Shown here: positions 1 to 8,904 of the stretch, in pieces
How the letters are laid out: each line of letters opens with the position of its first letter
Numbering within the stretch: position 1 is the stretch's first letter
Source: an uncultured Bacteroidales bacterium
GTDB taxonomy: Bacteria; Bacteroidota; Bacteroidia; Bacteroidales; JAUNSR01
Direction: 5' to 3'
Length of the DNA stretch: 33,958 bases
Assembly: GCA_947074145.1 (NCBI GenBank)
Contig: CAMTOJ010000040.1
Coordinates: forward strand, 1 to 33,958
Made by a program: the position numbers and the translations under genes
Notes under the pieces: model-generated
What the model was told of the DNA's origin: nothing
Database searches by the model: none
What the model saw: only the letters and a program-made list of their open reading frames with translations

Positions 1-46
1 AGATGGAATCTCGTGACTGGAGTTCAGACGTGTGCTCTTCCGATCT
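1..46. other. Illumina P7/TruSeq adapter with i7 index (not genomic)
   Basis: Bases 13-46 match the standard TruSeq read-2 adapter (it begins GTGACTGGAGTTC and ends CTCTTCCGATCT). Bases 1-4 (AGAT) match the end of the P7 flow-cell oligo, and bases 5-12 (GGAATCTC) sit exactly where the 8-base i7 index belongs. The reverse complement, GAGATTCC, is from memory TruSeq HT index D704. Genomic sequence starts at about base 47. This marks a contig end with untrimmed adapter. Confidence 0.98.
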
Positions 47-156
47 AATTTATTCAAGATTTTAGAATTATATAAGAATAAAAGAATTAACTCTCTTTAT
101 CGACATTTTAATGAGCGATTTGATAAAATTGTTAACAACGTGGCAAATTTATAGAA

Positions 157-672
157 TTATTTTGAATATCCTAATTTAACTAATACATCATTACTTATAT
201 CAATCTTTGGAGAGGCAAAAATAATATTGTCAGAAGATGCTCTATCCATCACCATCATATATCCTTTTTCTTCTGCTATTGTTTTAATAGCCTGATATAT
301 ATCATCCTGAATAGGTGAAATAAGTGCTTCTCGTTTCTTAAACAATTCCCCTTCCGGACCGAAATATTTTTTTCTAAGTTCCTGAAGCTCTTTTTCTTTT
401 AATAGTATGGCTTCCTCTTTTTTAGCCTTCATGTCTGCGGAAAGAAAAACTTGTTCTGCCTGATAGGTTTTGTACATATTCTCTACCTCTGTCATTTTAT
501 TCTCAACTTCAGCCTGCCATTTCTTTGAAATCTGTTCAAGCTGTTCATTAGCCATTTCATATGCCGGAATATTTTTAAGTACATATTCAAGATCAACCAG
601 AGCATATTTTTGAGCGAAACTTCCTAATGTTGTCGTTAAGACAAAGGCCATAATTAGAAATATCTTTTTCAT
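157..672 (-). CDS. ompH: OmpH/Skp-family periplasmic chaperone
   Basis: A 171-residue protein with a signal peptide (about residues 1-20, cleaved after the SFA of TLGSFAQ). A long charged, Glu/Lys-rich coiled coil follows (about residues 35-110), then a compact C-terminal part. This is the architecture and length of Skp/OmpH, a trimeric holdase that binds unfolded outer-membrane proteins in the periplasm and passes them to the BAM complex. It lies directly downstream of bamA, as is usual in Bacteroidales. A terminator hairpin at 1054-1097 and a 439-base gap separate the two, so it probably has its own promoter; I found no exact Bacteroidota -7 box there. Many relatives carry two ompH copies followed by murI. 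Only one copy is visible because the contig ends at the adapter. Confidence 0.9.
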   Translation of the reverse strand: MKKIFLIMAFVLTTTLGSFAQKYALVDLEYVLKNIPAYEMANEQLEQISKKWQAEVENKMTEVENMYKTYQAEQVFLSADMKAKKEEAILLKEKELQELRKKYFGPEGELFKKREALISPIQDDIYQAIKTIAEEKGYMMVMDRASSDNIIFASPKIDISNDVLVKLGYSK

Positions 673-1053
673 AAATCTTTGTTTTAAGTTAGTAATAGTG
701 ATAATATAGTATAATCCTTTTCTCAGTTAAATATAAAATAAATCTTTATTTATTCAATTTAAATCCATGAGATTAGAATAGTCTCAGTTGAATTACAATT
801 CATATTTATAACAATCCTACTTGTAAAATCGTCAATATTGGTTAAGTCAGGGGAGACTGTTACAATTATTATTGAAACCAAATCGTTTCGTTCATTTGCC
901 TTTGCAATTTGACTAAGATTATTACAGTGGGTTTAATTATATTCTTATTTATGCCCCATGCTGCTTAGATAAATCGTTGATTGTATTAGAAGCACAAGTT
1001 CAATATCATTCAAAAGAAATAAAGTTGCTGTTTGTAAAACCTATTCTTAAAAC
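673..1053. other. Intergenic stretch between bamA terminator and ompH
   Basis: About 380 AT-rich bases without a supported gene on either strand. It should hold the ompH promoter, but I see no exact TAnnTTTG box on the minus strand. A second ompH copy, common in related genomes, is not recognisable here. Confidence 0.6.
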
Positions 1054-1097
1054 AAAAGTTGAAATGCTTACGATGGTTCATAAACATTCCAACTTTT
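1054..1097 (-). terminator. Intrinsic terminator of bamA
   Basis: Inverted repeat: AAAAGTTGAAATG (1054-1066) pairs with CATTCCAACTTTT (1085-1097), 12 of 13 bases, with an 18-base loop. On the minus strand the stem lies 15 bases past the bamA stop and ends in TTTTGTTTT. Confidence 0.75.
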
Positions 1098-1111
1098 ATT
1101 AATTATAATTA

Positions 1112-3727
1112 TTAGAATTCTTGTCCAAGAATAAAGTGGAAGTTACTTCCGCTATTTTGGCGACTACCCCATACAGGGTCGAAACCATAAGCCCAGTCGA
1201 TACCCATCATACCGATCATCGGAAGATAAATACGTACACCAAGACCTGCTGAACGTTTTAGAGCGAAAGGATTAACATATTTCAACTCAGACCAGGCATT
1301 ACCCGCTTCAACAAATGCAAGAGCATAAATTGTTGATGAAGGTTGAAGCATTACCGGCATACGAAGTTCCGCTACAAATCGAGCATATGCTTTTGCATAA
1401 TCCGAATAACCGTCTGTTAATGATCCGTTCTCATAACCTCTTAAAGGTATTGATTCTGTGATATAAGAAGAGTAACCCGACATACCGTCACCACCCATCA
1501 TATATGAGTTGAAAGGTGATTGTCTGTACTTATTATAGTATCCTACCAAACCTATATCTGCACGAGTCATCAATACTAGAGTATTTTTATTCTGAGTAAG
1601 TGGAGTAAATGTTTTAGCTCCCATTTTTAATTTATAATACTCAAGCCATCTGATCTTTGATTTATCATAAATATCAGTTTCCTTGTATTTAGCAGTATTT
1701 ACAAATAATGAATATGGAGGTGTTACCGTTGCACTTACTGTGAATGTCGACCCACTTCTTGTATAGATAGGATTATCTATTGAATTTCTTGATAACGTAA
1801 CTTCAAGATTTACATCATTACTTGTACCATTGCTGATTGGGAAATATTGGCCCCAATCTTTAAGAATATAAAGCTGATAAGAAACAGATGCTGAAAACTG
1901 AAACCAGTCATCAGGCCAATTAAGACGTTTACCAAATCCTATTGTTGTACCAAGCATCTGAATAGATTTATCAGGGTCAAGTGCCATTTCGTAAGCGCTA
2001 TTATTATAATTGTTATTGTAAGCACTATTACCGTAATAACTGTTATAATAATCGTAAGGGTTATAGATATTATTATTATAATATGTCGAACTTATAGATG
2101 TTTGGCGGCTATAATAAGCTGATACGGAGAATGAATTAGGACGTTTTCCTCCAAACCAAGGATCGAAGAAAGATAAACTGTACGCTTGATAATAACGAGC
2201 ATTTGTTTGAGCAGAAATAGTAAATGTCTGCCCTTCTCCCTGTGGTATTATTCCTTTATATGAACTCGGATTAAATAGATTTTTTACTGAGAAATTTGTA
2301 AATCTCAAACTCAATTTACCGATGATACCTGTTTGTCCCCATCCTGCAGAGAACTCAATCTGGTCATTTGCTTTGGATGTTAATCCGTAAAGAATATCAA
2401 CTGTCCCGCTTTCCTCATTAGGTATCGGTTGCAGTACCATAGATTCAGGATCGAAATGCCCTGTTTGAGCAAGCTCTCTTTGTGAACGAATAAGATCCGT
2501 TTTAGAGAAAAGATTTCCCGGTTTTGTACGAAGCTCACGTCTTACAACATGTTCATAAAGTCGGTCATTACCTTCAATTCTTACTTTATTGATTCTTGCT
2601 GGTTCTCCCTCGACAATTCTTAACTCAAGATCGACAGAGTCGTTCTGAACATTAGTTTCTACAGGGATAAGATGGAAGAATAGATATCCGCGGTCCATGT
2701 AAAGAGTTTGGATACCATCCTCATTTGGTGTATTGATTCTGTCATCAAGTTTTGTTTGATTATAAACATCACCCGGATTCATTTGAAGAATGTTGGCAAG
2801 CTGAGCAGAAGTAAATACAGTGTTACCGATAAACTTAATATCTCTTATGTAATATTTATTACCCTCATCAATCTTCATGTAGACATTAACTGTCTTTTCA
2901 TCGTTTTTCCATACCGAATCAGCCACAATTCGGGCATCACGATAACCAAGCTCATTATACTTCTTTAATACAAGCTCTTTATCATTTTCATATTCGTTCT
3001 GGATAAACTTCTTAGTGCGAAAAAGGTTTAGAATTTTACCTTTTTCGTTGGTCTTTTTCATTGCACTTTTGATCTTATTGTCGGTCAACACTTCGTTCCC
3101 TTCAATAATTATCTCATTTACCTTTATTTTATCTTTTTTATCTATTACGATATCAACGATTACTTCATTCTCATGTGAAAGATCATCCTTTTGTAAGATC
3201 TGAATATCTGCATTCTGAAAACCTTTTTCATCAAAATATCTCTTTATAAGCTTTTTGGCGCGATCAATCATATTGGGAGTGATCTGATTACCTTTACTTA
3301 AACCAAGCTGAATCTCAAGATCCTCTTTTTCACTTTTCTTGATACCATTATAATTAATCTGAGAGATTCGGGGACGTTGTTTAAGATCGATATTAAGCCA
3401 TACCTGACTTCCTACTATCTTACTAACCGAAATTGAAACATCTGAAAACAATCCCTGCTTCCAAAATCTGTTTACGGCATTAGTAATGTCCGGACCGGGG
3501 ATAGTAATTTTCTGCCCTACATTAAGACCGGAAAATCCTATCAAAACATAATCTTCATAATTTTGAACTCCCGATACAGTTATTCCCGCAATATCATATG
3601 TTTTAGGATTTGTTGTGTATTGGATTGAAGGATTATATATAGTATCCTGGGCTGTCTCCGATTGGGCGAAAGCTCTTATACCTACTAAACACAATATTAA
3701 AAGAATGGAGTATATACGTTTTTGCAT
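1112..3727 (-). CDS. bamA: BamA, outer-membrane protein assembly factor (Omp85)
   Basis: An 871-residue protein with a signal peptide (residues 1-21, ending RAFA-Q). Five POTRA repeats follow (about 44-105, 120-185, 202-270, 293-355 and 376-430), then a C-terminal 16-strand barrel from about residue 450. The conserved lid-loop motif appears as PLRGYENGS (R763-G764-Y765), and the chain ends in Phe as outer-membrane proteins do. BamA folds and inserts beta-barrel proteins into the outer membrane. A Tyr/Asn-rich low-complexity insertion (about residues 548-580) lies in a predicted surface loop. Transcription continues from uppS with an 87-base gap and stops at the hairpin just downstream. Neighbours uppS and ompH are the usual Bacteroidales partners. 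Confidence 0.97.
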   Translation of the reverse strand: MQKRIYSILLILCLVGIRAFAQSETAQDTIYNPSIQYTTNPKTYDIAGITVSGVQNYEDYVLIGFSGLNVGQKITIPGPDITNAVNRFWKQGLFSDVSISVSKIVGSQVWLNIDLKQRPRISQINYNGIKKSEKEDLEIQLGLSKGNQITPNMIDRAKKLIKRYFDEKGFQNADIQILQKDDLSHENEVIVDIVIDKKDKIKVNEIIIEGNEVLTDNKIKSAMKKTNEKGKILNLFRTKKFIQNEYENDKELVLKKYNELGYRDARIVADSVWKNDEKTVNVYMKIDEGNKYYIRDIKFIGNTVFTSAQLANILQMNPGDVYNQTKLDDRINTPNEDGIQTLYMDRGYLFFHLIPVETNVQNDSVDLELRIVEGEPARINKVRIEGNDRLYEHVVRRELRTKPGNLFSKTDLIRSQRELAQTGHFDPESMVLQPIPNEESGTVDILYGLTSKANDQIEFSAGWGQTGIIGKLSLRFTNFSVKNLFNPSSYKGIIPQGEGQTFTISAQTNARYYQAYSLSFFDPWFGGKRPNSFSVSAYYSRQTSISSTYYNNNIYNPYDYYNSYYGNSAYNNNYNNSAYEMALDPDKSIQMLGTTIGFGKRLNWPDDWFQFSASVSYQLYILKDWGQYFPISNGTSNDVNLEVTLSRNSIDNPIYTRSGSTFTVSATVTPPYSLFVNTAKYKETDIYDKSKIRWLEYYKLKMGAKTFTPLTQNKNTLVLMTRADIGLVGYYNKYRQSPFNSYMMGGDGMSGYSSYITESIPLRGYENGSLTDGYSDYAKAYARFVAELRMPVMLQPSSTIYALAFVEAGNAWSELKYVNPFALKRSAGLGVRIYLPMIGMMGIDWAYGFDPVWGSRQNSGSNFHFILGQEF

Positions 3728-3814
3728 CTTTTAAAGGCTATATTTCATTTTTAATCATCTAACACAATAGTAATTTAAGATATATTTTACATTTCGCAAT
3801 ATAAAATTCTCTCA

Positions 3815-4546
3815 TTACAACTGTTCACTTGTCTTTCCAAATCGGCGCTCTCGCATTCCGTATTCCAGAATAGCTTTATCCAGCGCTTCTTTTCCAAATT
3901 CAGGCCAGTAAATATCGGTAAAATAAAGTTCCGAATAAGCTGCTTGCCATAGCAAAAAATTACTAATTCTTTGTTCGCCTCCCGTTCTTATAATAAGATC
4001 GGGATCAGGAAACTCTTTTGTTGTAAGGTGATCGGAAACCAATTTCTCATTTATATCCTCTTCCTTCAACAATCCCTCTTTTACCTGCTCGGAAATACTC
4101 TTAATTGCCTGACAAATCTCCCATCTCGAAGAATAGCTCAATGCCAAGATTAAGGTTAATCCTTTATTTTGAGATGTCTGGTCAATACACGCATCTAAAC
4201 GCGCTTTAACTTCTGCAGGCATCCTTGACAGATCACCAATCGCTTTAAGACGAACATTATTCTTCATCAAATCAGGAGTTTCTCTTTCAATAGCCATCAC
4301 AAGTAATGCCATTAAAGCGGTAATCTCATCATTCGGACGATTCCAGTTTTCTGTAGAAAATGTATATAATGTCAGAAACCTAACACCTGCTTCAGATGCT
4401 GCCTCTGTTACTTTTCTTACAGATTCAACTCCGTATTTATGTCCGTAACTACGCTCTTTTCCCCGCAGTTTTGCCCATCTCCCATTGCCGTCCATAATGA
4501 TAGCAATATGGGTAGGTACTCCTTTTGTTTCTTTCTCACTCGACAT
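3815..4546 (-). CDS. uppS: Isoprenyl transferase (undecaprenyl diphosphate synthase)
   Basis: A 243-residue cis-prenyltransferase, the normal length. It carries the catalytic motif [14 protein letters not shown] (residues 13-26, catalytic Asp19), the FSTENW motif (about 63-68) and the C-terminal [19 protein letters not shown] block that binds isopentenyl diphosphate. It condenses isopentenyl diphosphate onto farnesyl diphosphate to give undecaprenyl diphosphate, the lipid carrier for peptidoglycan and surface polysaccharides. It acts at the cytoplasmic face of the inner membrane. It lies 9 bases downstream of the DUF6089-like gene and is probably cotranscribed with it and with bamA. Confidence 0.97.
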   Translation of the reverse strand: MSSEKETKGVPTHIAIIMDGNGRWAKLRGKERSYGHKYGVESVRKVTEAASEAGVRFLTLYTFSTENWNRPNDEITALMALLVMAIERETPDLMKNNVRLKAIGDLSRMPAEVKARLDACIDQTSQNKGLTLILALSYSSRWEICQAIKSISEQVKEGLLKEEDINEKLVSDHLTTKEFPDPDLIIRTGGEQRISNFLLWQAAYSELYFTDIYWPEFGKEALDKAILEYGMRERRFGKTSEQL

Positions 4547-4555
4547 AAAGCCGTA

Positions 4556-5248
4556 TTAATCTAAATTATAACAATCACAAATCCTTTTTCCGAATTCATA
4601 CGATACTCCTATTGAGAGAGTAGAATACCAATCCGTATTTTTTAGCGCCGAGCTTTCTATCTTATATGGATCTTTTACTCCGTCAAATTTATCACTAAAT
4701 GATTTAGCAACAACCAACTTCAAAGAGACTCCTACTCTTGGTGCTAATTTATATTTCATTCCGACCCCCATTGGAATCTGAAGTCCGAATCCTTTTCCAT
4801 CTCCACTTGTTCCTCCAATCCCGATTCCTAAAGATATAAATGGTGTAAATCTCGATAAATTGCGATAATTCTCACCCATTCCATAATTCAAAAAATTAAA
4901 TTCTGTAGATCCTCCAATCTGCCATAACCTGCTTTTATATGAATATTCCTCATATCCCGGTATTACATTGGAAAAATCTAAAGTATTTCCTTTTAATCCT
5001 GCAGAAAGAAAATCAACACACCAAGACCATCTAAGGTTCTGATGATATCTAAATTTTGCTTCAAATGCTGAAGAGGGAGCATAGAACGGTTTCCATTGAT
5101 TTACATCACCATACGAACAACTCAGTCCGGCTCCGACTCCTATATCAAATTTATAATCTTGCGCCTTTAACAAATTAAAGGAACAATGAAACATCAATAT
5201 TATTAAAAGAAACCTTCTCACAACGTCTATATTTTTTTGAACATCCAT
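4556..5248 (-). CDS. DUF6089-like outer-membrane beta-barrel protein
   Basis: About 230 residues: a signal peptide (residues 1-30 from the start chosen, ending NLLKAQ) followed by Gly/aromatic-rich alternating strands typical of a small 8-strand barrel. One stretch reads YGDVNQWKPFYAPSSAFEAK and the last strand reads LSIGVSYEFGK. Small barrels of this type (DUF6089, related in look to PorG) sit upstream of uppS-bamA in Bacteroidales; the exact function is unknown. The frame opens earlier with a TTG at 5305, but that start lies inside the preceding gene and gives no proper signal peptide, so I chose the ATG at 5248. The family name comes from context and pattern, not from a search. Confidence 0.75.
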   Translation of the reverse strand: MDVQKNIDVVRRFLLIILMFHCSFNLLKAQDYKFDIGVGAGLSCSYGDVNQWKPFYAPSSAFEAKFRYHQNLRWSWCVDFLSAGLKGNTLDFSNVIPGYEEYSYKSRLWQIGGSTEFNFLNYGMGENYRNLSRFTPFISLGIGIGGTSGDGKGFGLQIPMGVGMKYKLAPRVGVSLKLVVAKSFSDKFDGVKDPYKIESSALKNTDWYSTLSIGVSYEFGKRICDCYNLD

Positions 5249-5297
5249 AATAATAGAAACGAGAACAGAAGGTTTTAAGTATAATAAACTAAAAAAA

Positions 5298-6713
5298 TTA
5301 TTCAACAGGTTTAAACACCAGGTTATTCAGACGCCCTCTCCAAACCTGATTTAATTCACCTTTAGCAGAATCACCACCTATAAGATTGATATAAAAATCA
5401 TTTCCTACATAAGGCGATACAAATGCTCTTGCAGTAAAGTTTGAAGGGAAAGTAACAAGCGATGAAGCTTCACTCCAGCTTACTCCTTTATCTTTTGAAT
5501 AATAAATTCTGTTTGAATATCCGCTGGCTCCTGTTTTTCCACAGAACATAAACCAGAATGTATCCTTATATCTTGGATCATGTTCATAAGAAATAATAGC
5601 AACACCCTCAGTTCCTATTAGATTTCTCTGAGGAAATTTAGCCCATTCATCAACTCCATCATACGACCAAACTGCGCTAACAAGATTTCCTGCTGCTGTT
5701 TTTCCACCTACTATATTAAGTCGGTCTCTTTTTGATACAGTATATGAAACACTATTAGAGAAACCTGTAATAGGGAAATCAGACGGAACAACACCTGAAT
5801 TTACCCAACCTGATTGATTAGTATAATAACTGAAATATGTAGTCCCAGAAACATTTCTTAATGCTACAAGTTGTTTATTTGAACTCATACCATAAACGCC
5901 AATAATATTAACAAAATCAGAATTATCGGCCATTGCTGCTGTGAAGCTTATTCCGTCACTACTTTTCATCATCTCTCCTTCACTTGTCAGACAGTAAATC
6001 TCATCGTCATATACTGTTAATGTAGACAATTCCATTTTCGACGAAAGAGTCCATGAAACATCTGTTGATGTCCATGTTGAAAGATCTGTATTTGGTGATT
6101 TATTGAGATAAACATTTGTAGAATTAGCTGTATACCAATATATGTCAGATCCGAAAGCTACTGCTTTTTGTTGCTCTATATTAGTAAAATTGCTTACGGC
6201 ATTCTCTTTATACAACTCCCAATGTATTGAATCAGGATTTTGTTTATGCACATTAAGCTTTACCTCATAATATTTCTGAGTTACTCGATTTGCGGCAGTT
6301 ACACGAACTAAAACTGGATGTGTAAAGTTTATTGAATCTGTAGAGGTATAAATAGAGGAATCTGAATATTGCTTAGTTGCTTCAGAATAATTGAACAACT
6401 TAATCTCATAAGGATTATTAGTTGTAATTTTTGCCAAAAGACTTTTGGTAATTGTTCCTACAGGAAGTGAATCAGCATTAAAAATCTGACCTACATAACC
6501 TTTGCCTTCCTCGAATTCGCCCTGCTGGACAATTGAAAAATACACATCGGCCAATCCTGAAGCATATTTTATATTTGCCTCAAGCTCGAAATCACTTATT
6601 AAAGCATCCGTATTTTCAGGATAATAACTTTCAGATTCATCTTTATCTGAACAACCTACCAAAAACACTCCCAAAAAAAGAGAAACGAATAATACTATTC
6701 TATTTTTCATCAT
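5298..6713 (-). CDS. Surface lipoprotein, beta-propeller-like (DUF6242-like)
   Basis: About 471 residues with a lipoprotein signal (MMKNRIVLFVSLFLGVFLVGC; the Cys is acylated, followed by Ser-Asp-Lys-Asp). The N-terminal ~150 residues look like an Ig-type domain. The rest holds repeated short blocks of the kind seen in Kelch/sialidase-like propellers, for example YYSKDKGVSWSEASS and MKSSDGISFTAA. Similar Bacteroidales lipoproteins (I think DUF6242) occupy this spot between ribD and the DUF6089 gene; no enzyme activity can be assigned. The frame extends back to a TTG at 6776, but a -7 promoter box at 6741-6748 lies inside that extension. The ATGs at 6725, 6713 or 6710 are therefore the realistic starts. 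Confidence 0.7.
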   Translation of the reverse strand: MMKNRIVLFVSLFLGVFLVGCSDKDESESYYPENTDALISDFELEANIKYASGLADVYFSIVQQGEFEEGKGYVGQIFNADSLPVGTITKSLLAKITTNNPYEIKLFNYSEATKQYSDSSIYTSTDSINFTHPVLVRVTAANRVTQKYYEVKLNVHKQNPDSIHWELYKENAVSNFTNIEQQKAVAFGSDIYWYTANSTNVYLNKSPNTDLSTWTSTDVSWTLSSKMELSTLTVYDDEIYCLTSEGEMMKSSDGISFTAAMADNSDFVNIIGVYGMSSNKQLVALRNVSGTTYFSYYTNQSGWVNSGVVPSDFPITGFSNSVSYTVSKRDRLNIVGGKTAAGNLVSAVWSYDGVDEWAKFPQRNLIGTEGVAIISYEHDPRYKDTFWFMFCGKTGASGYSNRIYYSKDKGVSWSEASSLVTFPSNFTARAFVSPYVGNDFYINLIGGDSAKGELNQVWRGRLNNLVFKPVE

Positions 6714-6740
6714 CTTAAAGTTCATTACTATTATAATCTG

Positions 6741-6748
6741 CAAAAATA
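6741..6748 (-). promoter_or_regulatory. Bacteroidota -7 box for the DUF6242-like/DUF6089/uppS/bamA unit
   Basis: Minus strand reads TATTTTTG, an exact TAnnTTTG match. It is 15-30 bases upstream of the ATG codons. A TTTG lies further upstream, but the spacer is 25 bases rather than about 19, so the -33 element is uncertain. Confidence 0.55.
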
Positions 6749-6844
6749 GGAACTTTTTTACTTTATCGTATGTCAAAACTCATTATATAATTAATCCTGA
6801 GCATGCAAATATAACAAAGAAACTTAAATAATGACTAATATTCT

Positions 6845-7906
6845 TTAGTTCCTTATATATCTGAATATTGACGAATCATCATCACTTCTTCTTTCAATTA
6901 TTTTATAATTGCTTAGCAAAGGTGCTTTTACTCCATCTCCGATACTTGAATAAGAGGTTTCAACACGTGCTTCATCCCATAATCCTAAATCTATAAAACT
7001 TTGTAGAAGCTTACTTCCCCCCTCTACAATTAGACTCTGGATATTTTCACTAGCAAGTTCTTTTAATATTAAATAAACATCATTAACAGTTGATTCAAGC
7101 CTTATATATTTAAGATTTTCACTTTCTACCTTATAATTAGCTTTTTCTGTAAAAACTAAAGTCGGAACACTCCCATCCATCAATGCAGAAGTAGCTGATA
7201 CTCTTCCAAAGCGATCTACCAATATTCTGATTGGTGATTTACCGTCCCATTTTCTTACATTTAGTTTAGGATTATCAGCAATTGCAGTATTCGTTCCAAC
7301 CATTATTGCCGACTCCTCAGACCTCATTTTATGAACTTCAATCATTGAGATCTCACTTGATATTTTTAAAGGTGAAATATTATGATCGGAAGGACGAATA
7401 TGATCAATAAACCCATCCTCTGTCTGAGCCCACTTTAAAATTATATAAGGACGATTATAATTTTGAAAAGTAAAAAAACGTCTGTTAAGATCGGAACACT
7501 CTTTCTCTAACACTCCGGTTTTCACCTCCACTCCTGCTTTTCGGAGCATAGCTATACCTCTTCCCGATACTTTTGAAAAAGGATCTACGACTCCTATCAC
7601 AACTCGTGGTATCCTCTTTTGAATAATCAACTCTGCACAAGGAGGAGTTCTACCCCAATGAGAGCAGGGTTCAAGACTTACATACATAGTGCTATTTTCC
7701 AGAAGGGATTCATCTTTAACCGAAGCCACAGCATTTACCTCAGCATGAGCTTCTCCACATTTTCGGTGATATCCTTCACCAATTATCTTATTATTATACA
7801 CTATCACAGCCCCCACCATAGGATTAGGAGCAGCATTACCGATACCAAAACGTGCGAGCTGCAAACAGCGAGCCATATAAACCTCATCTCGTGTATATTC
7901 TTTCAT
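6845..7906 (-). CDS. ribD: Bifunctional riboflavin biosynthesis deaminase/reductase RibD
   Basis: A 353-residue two-domain enzyme. The N-terminal deaminase (about 1-145) has the zinc site H54-A-E56 (GEAHAEVNA) and P80-C81...P89-C90 (EPCSHWGRTPPC). The C-terminal reductase (about 150-353) has the NADPH-binding parts MVGTNTAIADNPKLNVR and SLIVEGGSKLLQSF. It carries out the second and third steps of riboflavin synthesis, deaminating the pyrimidine made from GTP and then reducing its ribose side chain. It is cytoplasmic. It is transcribed away from prmC from its own promoter (-7 box at 7950-7957). No other rib gene is in the window, so the pathway is scattered. Confidence 0.96.
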   Translation of the reverse strand: MKEYTRDEVYMARCLQLARFGIGNAAPNPMVGAVIVYNNKIIGEGYHRKCGEAHAEVNAVASVKDESLLENSTMYVSLEPCSHWGRTPPCAELIIQKRIPRVVIGVVDPFSKVSGRGIAMLRKAGVEVKTGVLEKECSDLNRRFFTFQNYNRPYIILKWAQTEDGFIDHIRPSDHNISPLKISSEISMIEVHKMRSEESAIMVGTNTAIADNPKLNVRKWDGKSPIRILVDRFGRVSATSALMDGSVPTLVFTEKANYKVESENLKYIRLESTVNDVYLILKELASENIQSLIVEGGSKLLQSFIDLGLWDEARVETSYSSIGDGVKAPLLSNYKIIERRSDDDSSIFRYIRN

Positions 7907-7949
7907 ATCATAAATCGTTTGATATAATCAATTTGTATAATGAACGATG

Positions 7950-7957
7950 CAAATGTA
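7950..7957 (-). promoter_or_regulatory. Bacteroidota -7 box for ribD
   Basis: Minus strand reads TACATTTG, an exact TAnnTTTG match, 43 bases upstream of the ribD ATG. No clear TTTG at -33. Confidence 0.5.
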
Positions 7958-8012
7958 GTTAATAAACGTTTTAAATATCCCTATCTTTCAGAATCAGAAA
8001 AATTATATTGTA

Positions 8013-8020
8013 TATTTTTG
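8013..8020 (+). promoter_or_regulatory. Bacteroidota -7 box for prmC-recX-comF
   Basis: TATTTTTG, an exact TAnnTTTG match, ends 24 bases before the prmC ATG. The -33 position is not consensus. With the ribD box it forms a divergent promoter pair in a 138-base gap. Confidence 0.55.
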
Positions 8021-8044
8021 CATAGCAATTAATAATTACCACTG

Positions 8045-8896
8045 ATGCAATCGGCAGATAAATATATTCGTTCATTACTTTCTTCAACGTTTTCAGACCG
8101 TGAAGCAAGCCAGATTTCTTCAATTATTTTAGATGAACTCTATTCTCTTTCCAGACTCGACATTATAATGAACAGAGATGTAATCTCATCTTCAAAAATG
8201 AAAGAAGAATTAGATCAGATTATTTCAAGATTATTGAAAAATGAACCTATACAATATATTATAGGTCATACACCTTTTATGAATCTGAATTTTAATGTAA
8301 AACAAGGTGTATTAATACCCCGACCTGAAACCGCCGAACTTGTAGAGCTTATATTAAAAGAAACCAATATTGATAATCCATCAATTCTTGATATTGGAAC
8401 AGGCTCGGGATGTATTGCCATATCTCTTGCAAATAATATTAGAAATGCTGTTATTACAGCATTCGACATATCAGACATAGCACTCGAAACAGCTTCTGAA
8501 AACGCAATAGCTAATAATGCTAATGTAAAATTTATAAAAACAGACATTTTAAATTTTGACCCATCTATTTACAATAATCAATTCGACATCATTGTAAGCA
8601 ACCCCCCTTATATAGGAGATAGTGAAATAGCAGATATGGAAAGAAATGTAACTGAATATGAACCTCATCTTGCATTATTTGTCCCAGATAATGATCCTTT
8701 ATTATTTTATCGAAATATATCTTTCGTCGGAAAAACAATGCTTAAAAATGGAGGAAAACTATACTTTGAAATCAATTCTCTATACGGCTCAGAAACTGCT
8801 TCAATGCTTCAAGAGTATGGGTATACAGATATAAGTGTCATAAAAGATCTACAGGGGAATGACAGAATTGTTTCTGCAATCTTTAATAATTTATAA
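8045..8896 (+). CDS. prmC: Peptide chain release factor N5-glutamine methyltransferase
   Basis: A 283-residue class I SAM-dependent methyltransferase. Residues 1-80 form the helical release-factor-binding domain. The SAM loop is DIGTGSGCIA (116-125) and the catalytic NPPY motif is at 186-189, followed by IGDSE. It methylates the Gln of the GGQ motif in release factors RF1 and RF2 in the cytoplasm. It is the first gene of a plus-strand unit, with recX 8 bases downstream. Confidence 0.96.
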   Translation: MQSADKYIRSLLSSTFSDREASQISSIILDELYSLSRLDIIMNRDVISSSKMKEELDQIISRLLKNEPIQYIIGHTPFMNLNFNVKQGVLIPRPETAELVELILKETNIDNPSILDIGTGSGCIAISLANNIRNAVITAFDISDIALETASENAIANNANVKFIKTDILNFDPSIYNNQFDIIVSNPPYIGDSEIADMERNVTEYEPHLALFVPDNDPLLFYRNISFVGKTMLKNGGKLYFEINSLYGSETASMLQEYGYTDISVIKDLQGNDRIVSAIFNNL

Positions 8897-8904
8897 TTTC
8901 ACCT

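Noticed and set aside
2708..2968. Plus-strand open frames inside bamA, ribD, nikMN, ureG and other genes
   Set aside because: They are antisense shadows of well-supported genes and encode no recognisable protein features.
5249..5305. TTG start of the DUF6089-like gene overlapping its neighbour
   Set aside because: The added residues spoil the signal peptide; the ATG at 5248 gives a normal one.
6714..6776. TTG start adding about 21 residues to the DUF6242-like lipoprotein
   Set aside because: An exact -7 promoter box lies inside this stretch, and the lipoprotein signal begins at the later ATGs.
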